This document shows positions 33,463 through 41,688 of a stretch of DNA of 43,324 nt, one piece after another. The position numbers were made by a program, and so were the translations under genes. The stretch covers positions 1 to 43,324 of the forward strand of contig CAZCQG010000017.1 in NCBI GenBank assembly GCA_964500775.1, in the 5' to 3' direction. Every line of letters starts with the position of its first letter. Within the stretch, counting starts at the first letter, position 1. Under the pieces are notes generated by a model. That model made no database searches. It had not been told where the DNA came from and worked only from the letters and a program-made list of their open reading frames with translations. The DNA comes from CAZCQG01 sp964500775. Lineage in GTDB: Bacteria > Campylobacterota > Campylobacteria > Campylobacterales > CAZCQG01.

Positions 33463-35573
33463 ATAAGAATTTTTTATCGAGTAATATCAAGTCTTTTGTA
33501 CTTGTGTTTCTTGCCGTAGTGATGCTTGGAGTGTTTGCGTATACTTCGCATAGCACGCTAAAAGAGAGTATCGAAAGTGTGCATCTCGCCTCTTCGGAGC
33601 GTGATAATTCTAGGTACGCGTTAAAATCGGCGATAGTCATACAAAAGGCTTACGCATCGTATCTAGAGGGTGTGAGCGGAGTCGAAACATCATTAGAAGA
33701 GAGTTTGGATGGATTAGAAACTTCCATAGGTTTTCTCGAAGTCTCGGTGGCGAATTTTGACCCTTGCGTGGCACAACTAAGATACGAAGTCGCAGACGTA
33801 TTGGCGCGCTTGGAGGCTTCGGATAACCCTTACGGTACGGAAAATTCAGATTTGTTCAAGAAGCTTTCGGAGAATTCGATGCGCTGTATATTGCGCGGAG
33901 AACTCTCCTCTTGGGAGGCAATAACCGAAAATTATCACCATCTATTGCAAGAGTACGATAAACAGTTAAATCTCTTTTTTGTTTTAGATATTTTGGCGGT
34001 GACGCTATTTTTTGTTTCGGTATTTTTGTATCTTATGCAAAAGGCTAAGACGCTAGAGATAAACAAACAAAAAGAGCTTTTCCAAAGTCTATTGGATTCT
34101 CTAGATTCGATGCTCATCCTCACGGATGGACATCGACTACGACAATGCAATAAAAAACTCCTTCAGTATTTCGGATTTGAGAGTTTGCAGGAATTTTTAA
34201 ACCATAAAAACTGTATTTGCGAGTATTTTGTCGACAAGGAGGGGTATATAAAATACACCCCCGATTGGATAATGACGGTAGAAAAAAATAAAGAAAAAAA
34301 TATCAGCAGTAAAGTCGCCATACAAAATGAAAGAACCGGCAAAGAGGATGTATTTTTATTGTCTTTTTCAAAGGTAGGGGAATTAAAGCTTATTGCTTTG
34401 GTGGATATAACGACCGAAGAAGAGAAGATGTCTTCTATAATGCTTTTGGGTGAAAAAATGAAAGATATGGCGAAAAAGGAGCTTGAGGCGAGGATGCTTA
34501 GCCAAAAGGCGCTTGAAGCCATAACCTCGGGTGTGTATGACGGAGTGATAGCATTTAATACATTCGGGAAAATAGTGGTATACAACGAGAGTTGCGAAAA
34601 TATTTTCGGCTTCAGTCCGGCAAAAGCGCTCGGAAGCGATTTATCCGCGATTCTCGACGATGCTGCAATCACCGCTCTTTTTCTAAAAAAAGAGGATAAT
34701 GACACGGTATTCGGTGCTCTGGGAGAGCTTGAATATTGCGGCAACGGAGCAAGAAAAGTGCTTGATGTCTCCCTTTCAAAGATTACCTTGGAGAGCAGTG
34801 AATTACGTTTGGCGATTATCAGAGATAACACCGAGAAAAAGACTTTGGAAGCCGAGAAGCTCTCTCAAGAGCGGATGCTCGTCCAACAAGCCAAAATGGC
34901 TTCGATGGGGGAGATGATTAGCGCGATAGCCCACCAATGGAAACAACCGCTCAACGTAATCGGAATCCTTTGTCAGGGGTTTGATTTTGAAAGGTGCGAC
35001 ATTTCCGAATCTGCCGAAAAACAGCTCAATGAGGTGCTAGAAAAAATACTTGCGCAAATCGATTTTATGTCCAAGACGATAGATGATTTTCGAAATTTCT
35101 TTAAACCGGAAAAAGAGTTTGTCAAATTCTCGCTATTTGAGGCAATATCCGAAATCGTTGCTATTATCCATCCCCTCGTCAAAAAAAGCAACATAGCAGT
35201 CACCGTAATCGGCGAGAAAGAGCACCTTGCATACGGTATGAAGAATGAATTTAAGCAGGTGATTCTCAATCTCATCAATAACGCAAAAGATGCTATTTTG
35301 GAACAAAAAATAAAGACGGGCGCTATCGAAATTTCCGTACATTCTACGGAACAAAAAAACATAATCGTCGTCCGTGACAACGCGGGCGGGATACCCTCAC
35401 ACCTACTTCCGGACAAAATTTTCGAATCATATGTGAGCACCAAGGGAGAAGCGGGAACGGGTATCGGTCTGCAAATAGCAAAAACCATAATACATACCAA
35501 TATGAAGGGGAGTATTTTTGTCCATAACGATGAACGGGGCGCGGTATTTACGATAGAGCTTCCGATTCCGTAA
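33432..35573 (+). CDS. Membrane sensor histidine kinase with PAS domains
   Basis: A 713-residue inner-membrane kinase. Membrane segment 1 is about residues 20-40. The periplasmic helical region of about 140 residues has two cysteines (FDPCVAQL and SMRCILRG). Membrane segment 2 is about 183-203. A PAS-like domain (about 215-330) and a second PAS (about 365-470, GVIAFNTFGKIVVYNESCEN) follow. The kinase core is HisKA SAIAHQWKQPLNV with H501, N-box LNLINNAKDAI and G-boxes DNAGGIP and GTGIGLQIAK. It starts at ATG 33432 (or GTG 33426) inside the periplasmic-protein gene. No response regulator is adjacent; the nearest receivers are in the leftward operon 31-27 kb. Confidence 0.9.
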   Translation: MDDKRGQLSLNKNFLSSNIKSFVLVFLAVVMLGVFAYTSHSTLKESIESVHLASSERDNSRYALKSAIVIQKAYASYLEGVSGVETSLEESLDGLETSIGFLEVSVANFDPCVAQLRYEVADVLARLEASDNPYGTENSDLFKKLSENSMRCILRGELSSWEAITENYHHLLQEYDKQLNLFFVLDILAVTLFFVSVFLYLMQKAKTLEINKQKELFQSLLDSLDSMLILTDGHRLRQCNKKLLQYFGFESLQEFLNHKNCICEYFVDKEGYIKYTPDWIMTVEKNKEKNISSKVAIQNERTGKEDVFLLSFSKVGELKLIALVDITTEEEKMSSIMLLGEKMKDMAKKELEARMLSQKALEAITSGVYDGVIAFNTFGKIVVYNESCENIFGFSPAKALGSDLSAILDDAAITALFLKKEDNDTVFGALGELEYCGNGARKVLDVSLSKITLESSELRLAIIRDNTEKKTLEAEKLSQERMLVQQAKMASMGEMISAIAHQWKQPLNVIGILCQGFDFERCDISESAEKQLNEVLEKILAQIDFMSKTIDDFRNFFKPEKEFVKFSLFEAISEIVAIIHPLVKKSNIAVTVIGEKEHLAYGMKNEFKQVILNLINNAKDAILEQKIKTGAIEISVHSTEQKNIIVVRDNAGGIPSHLLPDKIFESYVSTKGEAGTGIGLQIAKTIIHTNMKGSIFVHNDERGAVFTIELPIP

Positions 35574-35575
35574 AA

Positions 35576-35589
35576 TTGATATAGATCAA
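35576..35589. promoter_or_regulatory. FNR/DNR-type binding site
   Basis: TTGAT-ATAG-ATCAA is a perfect copy of the FNR/DNR consensus TTGAT-N4-ATCAA. Its centre (35582.5) lies 41.5 bp before the transcription start predicted from the -10 at 35612, the classic class II activator position. The Crp/Fnr-type regulator encoded by the fourth gene of the operon is the obvious candidate to bind it. Confidence 0.8.
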
Positions 35590-35608
35590 TTTATTTTTTC
35601 ATCTGTTT

Positions 35609-35617
35609 TGCTATATT
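35609..35617 (+). promoter_or_regulatory. Extended -10 promoter of the hemerythrin operon
   Basis: TGC followed by TATATT (35612-35617), predicting a start near 35624. There is no consensus -35, because the activator site occupies that place. This fits a promoter that depends on its activator. Confidence 0.6.
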
Positions 35618-35641
35618 CCTTAAAAAAAAGGAGTAGAGCGG

Positions 35642-36091
35642 ATGAATTTCAAAGATTTTATGGTGCAAGACCACAGAGATTGCGACTCGCATTTTAGTGA
35701 GCTGGAGAGCTATGTAGAGAAGGGTGATTTTGTAGCGGCAAATGAATGTTTTAGCGCTTTTAAAAAAGAGATGGAGACCCACTTTGGAATCGAAGAGGAG
35801 ATCATCTTTCCCGAATTTAACAAAAAAAGTGCCAGCGGTTGTAATCCCACAGGCGTGATGATTATGGAGCACGACCATATGCGAAGAATGTTTGCCGGGA
35901 TGGAGCAAGGGATCGAAAAAAAGGATAAAAACGCTTTTTTGGGACATTGCGACACGTTTATGATGATATTGCAACAGCACAATCTCAAAGAAGAGCAGAT
36001 AATGTACAACCTCGCCCTCGATGCACTCTCTAGCACCCAAGAAGAGGTGCTCCGAAATATCGTGCAGTATAAACAAGAGCGGAGCAAATAG
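35642..36091 (+). CDS. Hemerythrin-domain protein
   Basis: A 149-residue cytosolic helical-bundle protein. Candidate di-iron ligands are spread as in HHE hemerythrins: QDHRDCDSHF at the start, THFGIEEEIIFPEF in the middle (HxxxE), MEHDHMRRMF, and QQHNLKEEQIMYN near the end. Such proteins bind oxygen or nitric oxide or store iron; the YtfE/RIC and NorA types respond to nitrosative stress. It is first in an operon with DUF2249, NnrS-like and Crp/Fnr genes behind an FNR-type site, which favours a role in handling nitric oxide or low oxygen. An AAAGGAG site precedes the ATG. Confidence 0.9.
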   Translation: MNFKDFMVQDHRDCDSHFSELESYVEKGDFVAANECFSAFKKEMETHFGIEEEIIFPEFNKKSASGCNPTGVMIMEHDHMRRMFAGMEQGIEKKDKNAFLGHCDTFMMILQQHNLKEEQIMYNLALDALSSTQEEVLRNIVQYKQERSK

Positions 36092-36093
36092 AG

Positions 36094-36363
36094 GTGGAGA
36101 GATTCCTAGAAATACATAACGACGTGAGTGAACTCCCCGCCCCCGAACCTTTGATACGGACGATCAATATGCTCCATAAAATCACCGAAGGGAGCTATAT
36201 GAAGATGATTCATAGGATGCGCCCGTGCAATCTCTACGCTGCGCTCGGGAATCTCGGTTTTGCCTATATCGAAAAAGAGCGGCAAGAGGGGGTGGAGATA
36301 TATATTTTCCTCGCAAATGATAGCGAGTGCGAGAGATATTTGAGGGAGCGGTATGAATCTTAG
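36094..36363 (+). CDS. DUF2249 family protein
   Basis: An 89-residue protein with a GTG start two bases after the hemerythrin stop. The core (EPLIRTINMLHKITEGSYMK, then MRPCNLYAALGNLGFAYIEK) resembles DUF2249, a TusA-like two-layer fold that often sits beside hemerythrin and denitrification genes. The proline-cysteine in RMRPCNLY is at the place where family members often carry PxxL-type residues; whether it is a reactive cysteine is unknown. It overlaps the next gene by 11 bp. Confidence 0.75.
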   Translation: MERFLEIHNDVSELPAPEPLIRTINMLHKITEGSYMKMIHRMRPCNLYAALGNLGFAYIEKERQEGVEIYIFLANDSECERYLRERYES

Positions 36364-37621
36364 CGCCCTAAGTCTTGAGCAAGCGCCCCCTTATAGAGCA
36401 CTCCTCTATCTTTTCCTCCCTGCGACTTTTTTTGGGATAGCGTTTGGGGCGGCGCTCCTTATTTTTTCTACTGCGGAACTCACCGATCGCTATTCGCCCG
36501 TAGCGGTGGGAATCTTACATCTCGTGAGTGTCGGATTTATGCTTAGCGTGATGTTTGGAGCATTGTTGCAGATGCTCCCCGTTTTAGCGGGGGTAAACTT
36601 CAAAAACCCCCTTTTATTAGCCCGTTTTCTTGCGGTGACTTTGGGAGCGGGAAGTGTTTTTTTGTCGCTTGGATTTATTTTATACGAGCGAGTTTTATTG
36701 ATTCTTGCGGCGATTTTTCTCGGGGGTGCGGTGCTAGTTTTTTCCCTCCGAGCGCTCTATATCCTCCAAAAGGCGAAGTATACAAATCACACGATTTTGA
36801 CCTTCAAGCTCTCACTCGTTTTTTTAGTATGCGCCCTTTTTGTAGCACTACATCTACTCGGAGGACACATTAGCGGTAACCTCTTGGCGCACCATTATGC
36901 GTTTGTAAATATACACGCCGCTTCGGTGTTTTTTTGCTGGGTGTTGCTTTTATTAAGCGGCGTGGCATTTCAGGTGATTCCGATGTTTTACGTCGCATCC
37001 GAATTTTCGCGGTGGATAAAAAGAGGATTGCTTGTCGTTCTCTTTTTGGGAGTGGCGGCAATGATCTTTGGTGTTTTTTACGAGGGATTCTTTGCGCTAT
37101 CTAGGATATTCTTCGGAATCTACGCCGTGATTTTTTCACTCGTCTCGATACGGAAGCTTTTTTATCGAAAGAGAAAATCGTATGAGCCGACGGTCGTTTA
37201 TTGGTATTTTGGATTAGCAAATATTTTTCTTTTCGGCGTGCTTTTAGCCCTTAGCACCATCTTCACCGTGCCGGAATATATTTTTGCCCTCATAGCCGGA
37301 ATCGGAGGAGTGGCGGCGATAATACAAGGGATGCTCTATAAAATCATCCCGTTTTTGGCGTGGTTTCATTTGAGCTTCGAGGGGTATTTCGATGCTCCGA
37401 ATATGCGTGAGATTATCGGTTTTGATACGATAACATTGCAGATGCGAATCTTTTTTGCAGCCTATGTCGCGCTCTTGGGCACTCTTGTGAGCGATGTGGG
37501 ATTTCTTGTAGCGGGGATTCTATTTATCGTTTCATTTGGTTTGTTGTTTCGGAATCTCTACATCGGTTCGCGAGTCTATTTTAGCCATAAGGAGAATCAT
37601 GCGGTTTTCGGGGATAAGTAA
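36353..37621 (+). CDS. NnrS-like / heme-copper-oxidase-subunit-I-like membrane protein
   Basis: A 422-residue polytopic protein with about 12 membrane helices. Histidines occur within helices as in heme-copper oxidases and NnrS: VGILHLVSVGFMLSVMFGAL, LAHHYAFVNIHAASVFFCWV, and IPFLAWFHLSFEGYF. It lacks a clear copper site, so it is probably not a full oxidase. Similar genes sit with hemerythrin and DUF2249 in denitrifier nitric-oxide-response operons, and a protective role against nitric oxide is likely but inferred. It overlaps its neighbours by 11 and 23 bp. Confidence 0.7.
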   Translation: MNLSALSLEQAPPYRALLYLFLPATFFGIAFGAALLIFSTAELTDRYSPVAVGILHLVSVGFMLSVMFGALLQMLPVLAGVNFKNPLLLARFLAVTLGAGSVFLSLGFILYERVLLILAAIFLGGAVLVFSLRALYILQKAKYTNHTILTFKLSLVFLVCALFVALHLLGGHISGNLLAHHYAFVNIHAASVFFCWVLLLLSGVAFQVIPMFYVASEFSRWIKRGLLVVLFLGVAAMIFGVFYEGFFALSRIFFGIYAVIFSLVSIRKLFYRKRKSYEPTVVYWYFGLANIFLFGVLLALSTIFTVPEYIFALIAGIGGVAAIIQGMLYKIIPFLAWFHLSFEGYFDAPNMREIIGFDTITLQMRIFFAAYVALLGTLVSDVGFLVAGILFIVSFGLLFRNLYIGSRVYFSHKENHAVFGDK

Positions 37622-38219
37622 AGAACTTCGTACCCGCTTGGAAAAAAACGCTCAAGTGAGAGCATACTCCAAAGGGTCGATTCTTTTTTTCGAGGGAGAG
37701 AGGCCGGCGTATTTTCACATACTCCTTGAAGGAATCTTGAAGATATACAAAACAAATGAAAAAGGGGGAGAGATCGTACTCCATTTCATTATGGGAGAAT
37801 CCTTTATCGCCGAGATAGCAAACATACAAAATATCCCATTTCCAGCGACCGCCGCGTTTGAGAGCGATGCCAAGGTGATGCTCATACGGCAAGATTTTTT
37901 TCAAGAGGTGATGCTAGAAGAGAGTGAGATATTGCGGTATTTGCTCCTCTCCGTGAGCAATAAAGCGCGAGGATTGGAGAATGTGATAGCCCACTCAATG
38001 GCGATGAACGCCAAGTCAAAAATCGCCAGTTTTCTTTTGAATAACGAAAAAAATCTCCATGATCTCGCAAATAAAAAAATCGCTCAGATTCTTAACATCA
38101 CTCCCGAGACGCTCTCACGAGTTTTGGCGGAGTTTAAAAAAGAGGGGAGCGTAGAGCGAGACAAAGGGAAGATAACGATCAAAGATCGCTCCGCCCTAGG
38201 CAGGTGGGCTCTACTCTAA
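37599..38219 (+). CDS. Crp/Fnr-family regulator without cysteines (DNR/NssR-like)
   Basis: A 206-residue regulator. The cyclic-nucleotide-binding-type sensor fold covers about residues 5-120 (GSILFFEGERPAYFHILLEG). A dimer helix and a helix-turn-helix follow near 165-190, with recognition helix PETLSRVLAEF. The E-T-L-S-R pattern matches the FNR residues that contact TTGAT. The protein has no cysteine at all, so it cannot carry an FNR iron-sulfur cluster; a DNR-like heme sensor for nitric oxide is a fair guess. The ATG has AAGGAG upstream and lies inside the NnrS-like gene. The first gene of this operon has a perfect site for it, implying autoregulation. Confidence 0.9.
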   Translation: MRFSGISKELRTRLEKNAQVRAYSKGSILFFEGERPAYFHILLEGILKIYKTNEKGGEIVLHFIMGESFIAEIANIQNIPFPATAAFESDAKVMLIRQDFFQEVMLEESEILRYLLLSVSNKARGLENVIAHSMAMNAKSKIASFLLNNEKNLHDLANKKIAQILNITPETLSRVLAEFKKEGSVERDKGKITIKDRSALGRWALL

Positions 38220-38891
38220 TTCGAGAAAGTTGCCCAATATCACTTCCGAGCTTCTGTGGAGCTCGTCTCGGATTCTTTTATAATGATTGATCGTATCATG
38301 CTTGTCTAGGTGTGCGAGTGAAGATTCTCGCTCTAGCCACTCTTTGAGTTTGTCCTCTTCGATCTCGATATGGGCTTGTATACCGTAAAACTTCTCTTTG
38401 TGCCGTATCATCTGCACGGCATACCCGTTTCCTTTGCAGAGGATGTCGTAATGAGGGCTTGGCATAACGCAGTCGTTGTGGAGCTGAAAGACTTTGAAAG
38501 TGCTTCGATGTAAGCCGTTAAAGATTTTATCTTGCAGAAGTATCGTGTTTGTGTAGTCTCCGAATCCTATCTCCCCTTTATCGCATCTTTTGACCTCGCC
38601 GCCTACGGCTACGGCTAAGAGCTGCATCCCGAGGCAAACGCCCAAATACGGCTTATCGGCTTTTATAACCTCTTGGATAAAGCTTATCATCTCGTGTATT
38701 TGCGGATCGTCGTCGTAAGCGCTTTTAGGTCCGCCGAGTACTAATACGTGCGAGAAGCGTTCAAGATCGGGAATCTTGGTGTTTTTTTCTCTGTCGACAA
38801 TGACGCAGGAGATATTTTTGTATGTCAAAATTTTTTCAAAATACGCGGCATTTTCTAACGTGGAGTTTTTGATAATCAAAACATTTTTCAT
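38211..38891 (-). CDS. Class I glutamine amidotransferase
   Basis: A 226-residue stand-alone GATase1 domain. The nucleophile is C86 (YLGVCLGMQLLAVAVGGEV), with H174 and E176 (GIQAHIEIEE) completing the triad; the oxyanion region is LVLGGPKSAYDDDP. This type resembles GMP-synthase-like amidotransferases and gamma-glutamyl hydrolases of uncertain substrate. It is not part of guaA, as no synthetase domain is fused. Its 3' end overlaps the convergent regulator gene by 9 bp. Substrate unknown. Confidence 0.85.
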   Translation of the reverse strand: MKNVLIIKNSTLENAAYFEKILTYKNISCVIVDREKNTKIPDLERFSHVLVLGGPKSAYDDDPQIHEMISFIQEVIKADKPYLGVCLGMQLLAVAVGGEVKRCDKGEIGFGDYTNTILLQDKIFNGLHRSTFKVFQLHNDCVMPSPHYDILCKGNGYAVQMIRHKEKFYGIQAHIEIEEDKLKEWLERESSLAHLDKHDTINHYKRIRDELHRSSEVILGNFLELE

Positions 38892-39047
38892 TTTTGACCT
38901 TTAGTGTGCCAAAAGGCATTTTATCGATAATAGGTGTCTAGGTGGCGTATTCTATTCAAAAAAACTTTATTTTGGGCGTTTTACTCCTAAACAAGATATG
39001 TTTGTATAGAATATGACGATAATGTTACTTAATTTTAAGGAAATGCG

Positions 39048-39269
39048 ATGGTTAAGGTCGATTTTCTAGGTCCTATAGGGCGAGAAAGCGCACACTTGGA
39101 AGTGAAATCCCTAAGAGAGCTTTCGGATGTATTAAACAAAGATGCGACGCTTGTAAAATGGCTAGAGAACTCCGCTGTGGCAGTAAACGATGCGATTGTT
39201 AACACATTGGATTTTGAACTAAAAAACGGGGATGTGGTTTCGATACTACCCCCTGTTTGCGGCGGTTAA
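39048..39269 (+). CDS. moaD: Molybdopterin synthase small subunit, MoaD-like
   Basis: A 73-residue ubiquitin-fold sulfur carrier. It ends in SILPPVCGG with the required C-terminal Gly-Gly that is thiocarboxylated; the PPV(x)GG ending is MoaD-like rather than ThiS-like (ThiS usually ends xxxGG without PPV). The central VAVNDAIVNTLDFELKNGDV is also typical. It transfers sulfur to precursor Z in molybdopterin synthesis together with MoaE, which is not in the window. AAGGA lies ahead of the ATG. A ThiS-like role with thiG 2.4 kb downstream is a minor alternative. Confidence 0.85.
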   Translation: MVKVDFLGPIGRESAHLEVKSLRELSDVLNKDATLVKWLENSAVAVNDAIVNTLDFELKNGDVVSILPPVCGG

Positions 39270-39274
39270 TAAAA

Positions 39275-41671
39275 ATGTTAAAAATCATTGATATATTAAA
39301 TCCTACCACGACGAAATTAGAAAAAAGCGCAACTATTCAAGCGGCTTTTGAAAAAGTCTCGCAAACAAGAAAAGGGGCTGCGGTCATCGTGGATGAGGAC
39401 AAGCCTATCGGAATCATCACCGAAAGAGATGTGTTGCATATCTACAAAAGACGCGTGCCGCTCGACTATAAGGCTATTGATTATGCAACAAAGCGGATGG
39501 TCATAGCTAAAGAAGACAGGGATTTGGATTTTTGTATGAATCTTATGCTCGATCATGCCATTAGGCGGGTGATCGTGGTGGATGAAAATCGATTTTACAA
39601 AGGGGTCGTCACGCAAGATATGCTGCTTCCTTTTTTTGAGAAAAAAGGGTTGGCAAACTCTATTTTCGCAAAAGACGTGATCGCTGGACATGAGGTCATC
39701 GCCGCAAAAGAGGAGGATGCGCTTAGTGAGATAGTGGCTATGATGAGCGAGCACAAAATAAGCATTATGCCTATAGTAGATGACAACAACGCTCCCCTCG
39801 GGGTGATCACCGAGAGTGACATTTCGAGACTTGCTAGAGATCAAGCCTCTTTGGATATACAAGTAAAAGAGGTGATGACGAAGCCTGCGATTTGCGTAAA
39901 TATTGAGAAATCGCTCAACGATATTATTTTGTTTATGAACGAAAAAAACATTCGCCATATGGTCGTGACCGACATCGAAAACAAGGTGCGCGGAGTGATG
40001 ACCAATAGGGATATATTGCGCAGCCTAAAAGGGGACTATAACACCTTTTTGGAAGAGAAGATTAGCCATGTAAAAAAGTCGCTCGATCTCCTTTCACAGA
40101 TCGTTATCGAGGTGACGTGTTTTGAAAACGAAACCGCTATCCACTGGGGGAACACCAAGGCATACGAGACATTCGGGGAGCGCCTCATAGATTTCCCCAT
40201 CGAGATGGTTTTGCCCTATAATATTTGGAAAAGTCTCTACGACGGACTAAAAGAATCTTCGTTTGTGAAAAAGAGAGGGATAAATATCGGGGGAAGCGTC
40301 TATGACGTGACGTGTGCAAAAAGCGGCATACGAAATGTCCAGATAATCCTAAACGATGTAACGACGTTTAACGAAATATCCAAAAAATACAAAGACATAC
40401 GAGAACTTAGTGACGGTATCAAGGTCAATCTCGAACTTAGCGAAAAAAGATACAGACAGATAATCGAATTGGCAAAAGAGGGGTTTGTCTACTTTAATGC
40501 AGAGGGTAAAATCGCGGATATAAATTCGTCTTTGGCAGGGATGCTCGGGTATGAACCGAGAGAACTCATAGGGCTAGATTACGGTCATATCATTGAAAAC
40601 AAAGGGGAGATGGGATTTTCCGATAAGCATTTTGCAAAGCAATTTATCAGCTGTGAAATAACGATGAAGCACAAAGGGGGGCATATCATCCCTGCGCTTA
40701 TCAATGCGAATTTTCTTTTGGAATCCGGGGTAAAAGAGGGGTTATTTGCTTTTATCAACGACATCACCGAAATAAAAGAGCTCCAAAGAAAAATCTATAC
40801 CGAACGAGAGTACTCCAAAAACGTCATCGATTTGATGCGAACCCCGATAATGGTCGTAAAACACCTCAAAGCGGTGCGAGCGAATAAAGCGCTTTTAGAG
40901 CTTGTAGGGATGGAAAATATAGAGGAGTTTAACAAGTGTTATAACATCGTGTGCGACCTTTTAAAATGCTGTGATGACGATTGTACGGACGAATCTTGCA
41001 AAGTGGGGCGTTTTGAGAAAGCATCAAATGTTCACGCAGAACTCCCCGAGCAAAAAATCGAGATTTTTGATAATAGATTCCAAGAGAAACGGGTCTTTAT
41101 CATCAAATCAGCACTCGTGGATAATAAAGAGTACATACTTACGTTTAACGACGTAACCGAGATACAGCGACAAAGAGATCTTTTTGAAGATATGGCGAAC
41201 TTCGATGAATTGACAAAGCTCTACTCTCGGGCAAAGTTTAAGATTATCGCCGAAGAGATTTTGGAGATTTGCAAGATAGAGCAAAAGCATTGCTCGATGA
41301 TAGTCTTTGACATCGATAATTTTAAAAACATCAACGACACCTACGGGCACTCCCAAGGTGATTTTGCTCTGAAAGAGGTGGCAAAAAGGGCAAAGCATAT
41401 CGTCAGAAAAGATGATCTCATAGCCCGTTGGGGCGGTGAGGAGTTTGTCGTGCTGATGTGTGATGCCGATTTGGAGGGAGTTTTTAAACGTGCCGAAGCA
41501 ATACGCGAAGAGATAGCAAAAGAGCCTATCAATAAAGAGATAGGGATACTAACGTGTAGTTTCGGAGTGGCGCAAATGCAGAGCGGCGAAACACTCAACT
41601 CACTTTTTAGCAGAGCCGACACGGCGATGTATAGAGCCAAACGCGACGGTAAAAATAAAACAATGAAATAA
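39275..41671 (+). CDS. CBS-PAS-GGDEF diguanylate cyclase
   Basis: A 798-residue cytosolic protein. Two pairs of CBS motifs (about residues 5-265; GIITERDVLHIY, GVITESDISRLA, GVMTNRDILRSL) probably bind adenine nucleotides. A divergent PAS-like stretch and a clear PAS (RQIIELAKEGFVYFNAEGKI, about 390-505) follow. A second PAS-like domain (about 515-635) carries a cysteine cluster, C(x5)CC(x3)C(x4)C. The GGDEF domain (about 640-798) has ARWGGEEFVVLM and the I-site RKDD, so cyclase activity with feedback control is likely. The start is ATG 39275, five bases after moaD, with no clear ribosome site; a TTG at 39257 inside moaD is possible. Confidence 0.9.
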   Translation: MLKIIDILNPTTTKLEKSATIQAAFEKVSQTRKGAAVIVDEDKPIGIITERDVLHIYKRRVPLDYKAIDYATKRMVIAKEDRDLDFCMNLMLDHAIRRVIVVDENRFYKGVVTQDMLLPFFEKKGLANSIFAKDVIAGHEVIAAKEEDALSEIVAMMSEHKISIMPIVDDNNAPLGVITESDISRLARDQASLDIQVKEVMTKPAICVNIEKSLNDIILFMNEKNIRHMVVTDIENKVRGVMTNRDILRSLKGDYNTFLEEKISHVKKSLDLLSQIVIEVTCFENETAIHWGNTKAYETFGERLIDFPIEMVLPYNIWKSLYDGLKESSFVKKRGINIGGSVYDVTCAKSGIRNVQIILNDVTTFNEISKKYKDIRELSDGIKVNLELSEKRYRQIIELAKEGFVYFNAEGKIADINSSLAGMLGYEPRELIGLDYGHIIENKGEMGFSDKHFAKQFISCEITMKHKGGHIIPALINANFLLESGVKEGLFAFINDITEIKELQRKIYTEREYSKNVIDLMRTPIMVVKHLKAVRANKALLELVGMENIEEFNKCYNIVCDLLKCCDDDCTDESCKVGRFEKASNVHAELPEQKIEIFDNRFQEKRVFIIKSALVDNKEYILTFNDVTEIQRQRDLFEDMANFDELTKLYSRAKFKIIAEEILEICKIEQKHCSMIVFDIDNFKNINDTYGHSQGDFALKEVAKRAKHIVRKDDLIARWGGEEFVVLMCDADLEGVFKRAEAIREEIAKEPINKEIGILTCSFGVAQMQSGETLNSLFSRADTAMYRAKRDGKNKTMK

Positions 41672-41688
41672 ATTTATAAGGAAGAGGG

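Noticed and set aside
39048..39269. Reading the MoaD-like gene as thiS because thiG follows 2.4 kb later
   Set aside because: The ending PPVCGG and the overall pattern are MoaD-like, and a large unrelated gene lies between it and thiG.
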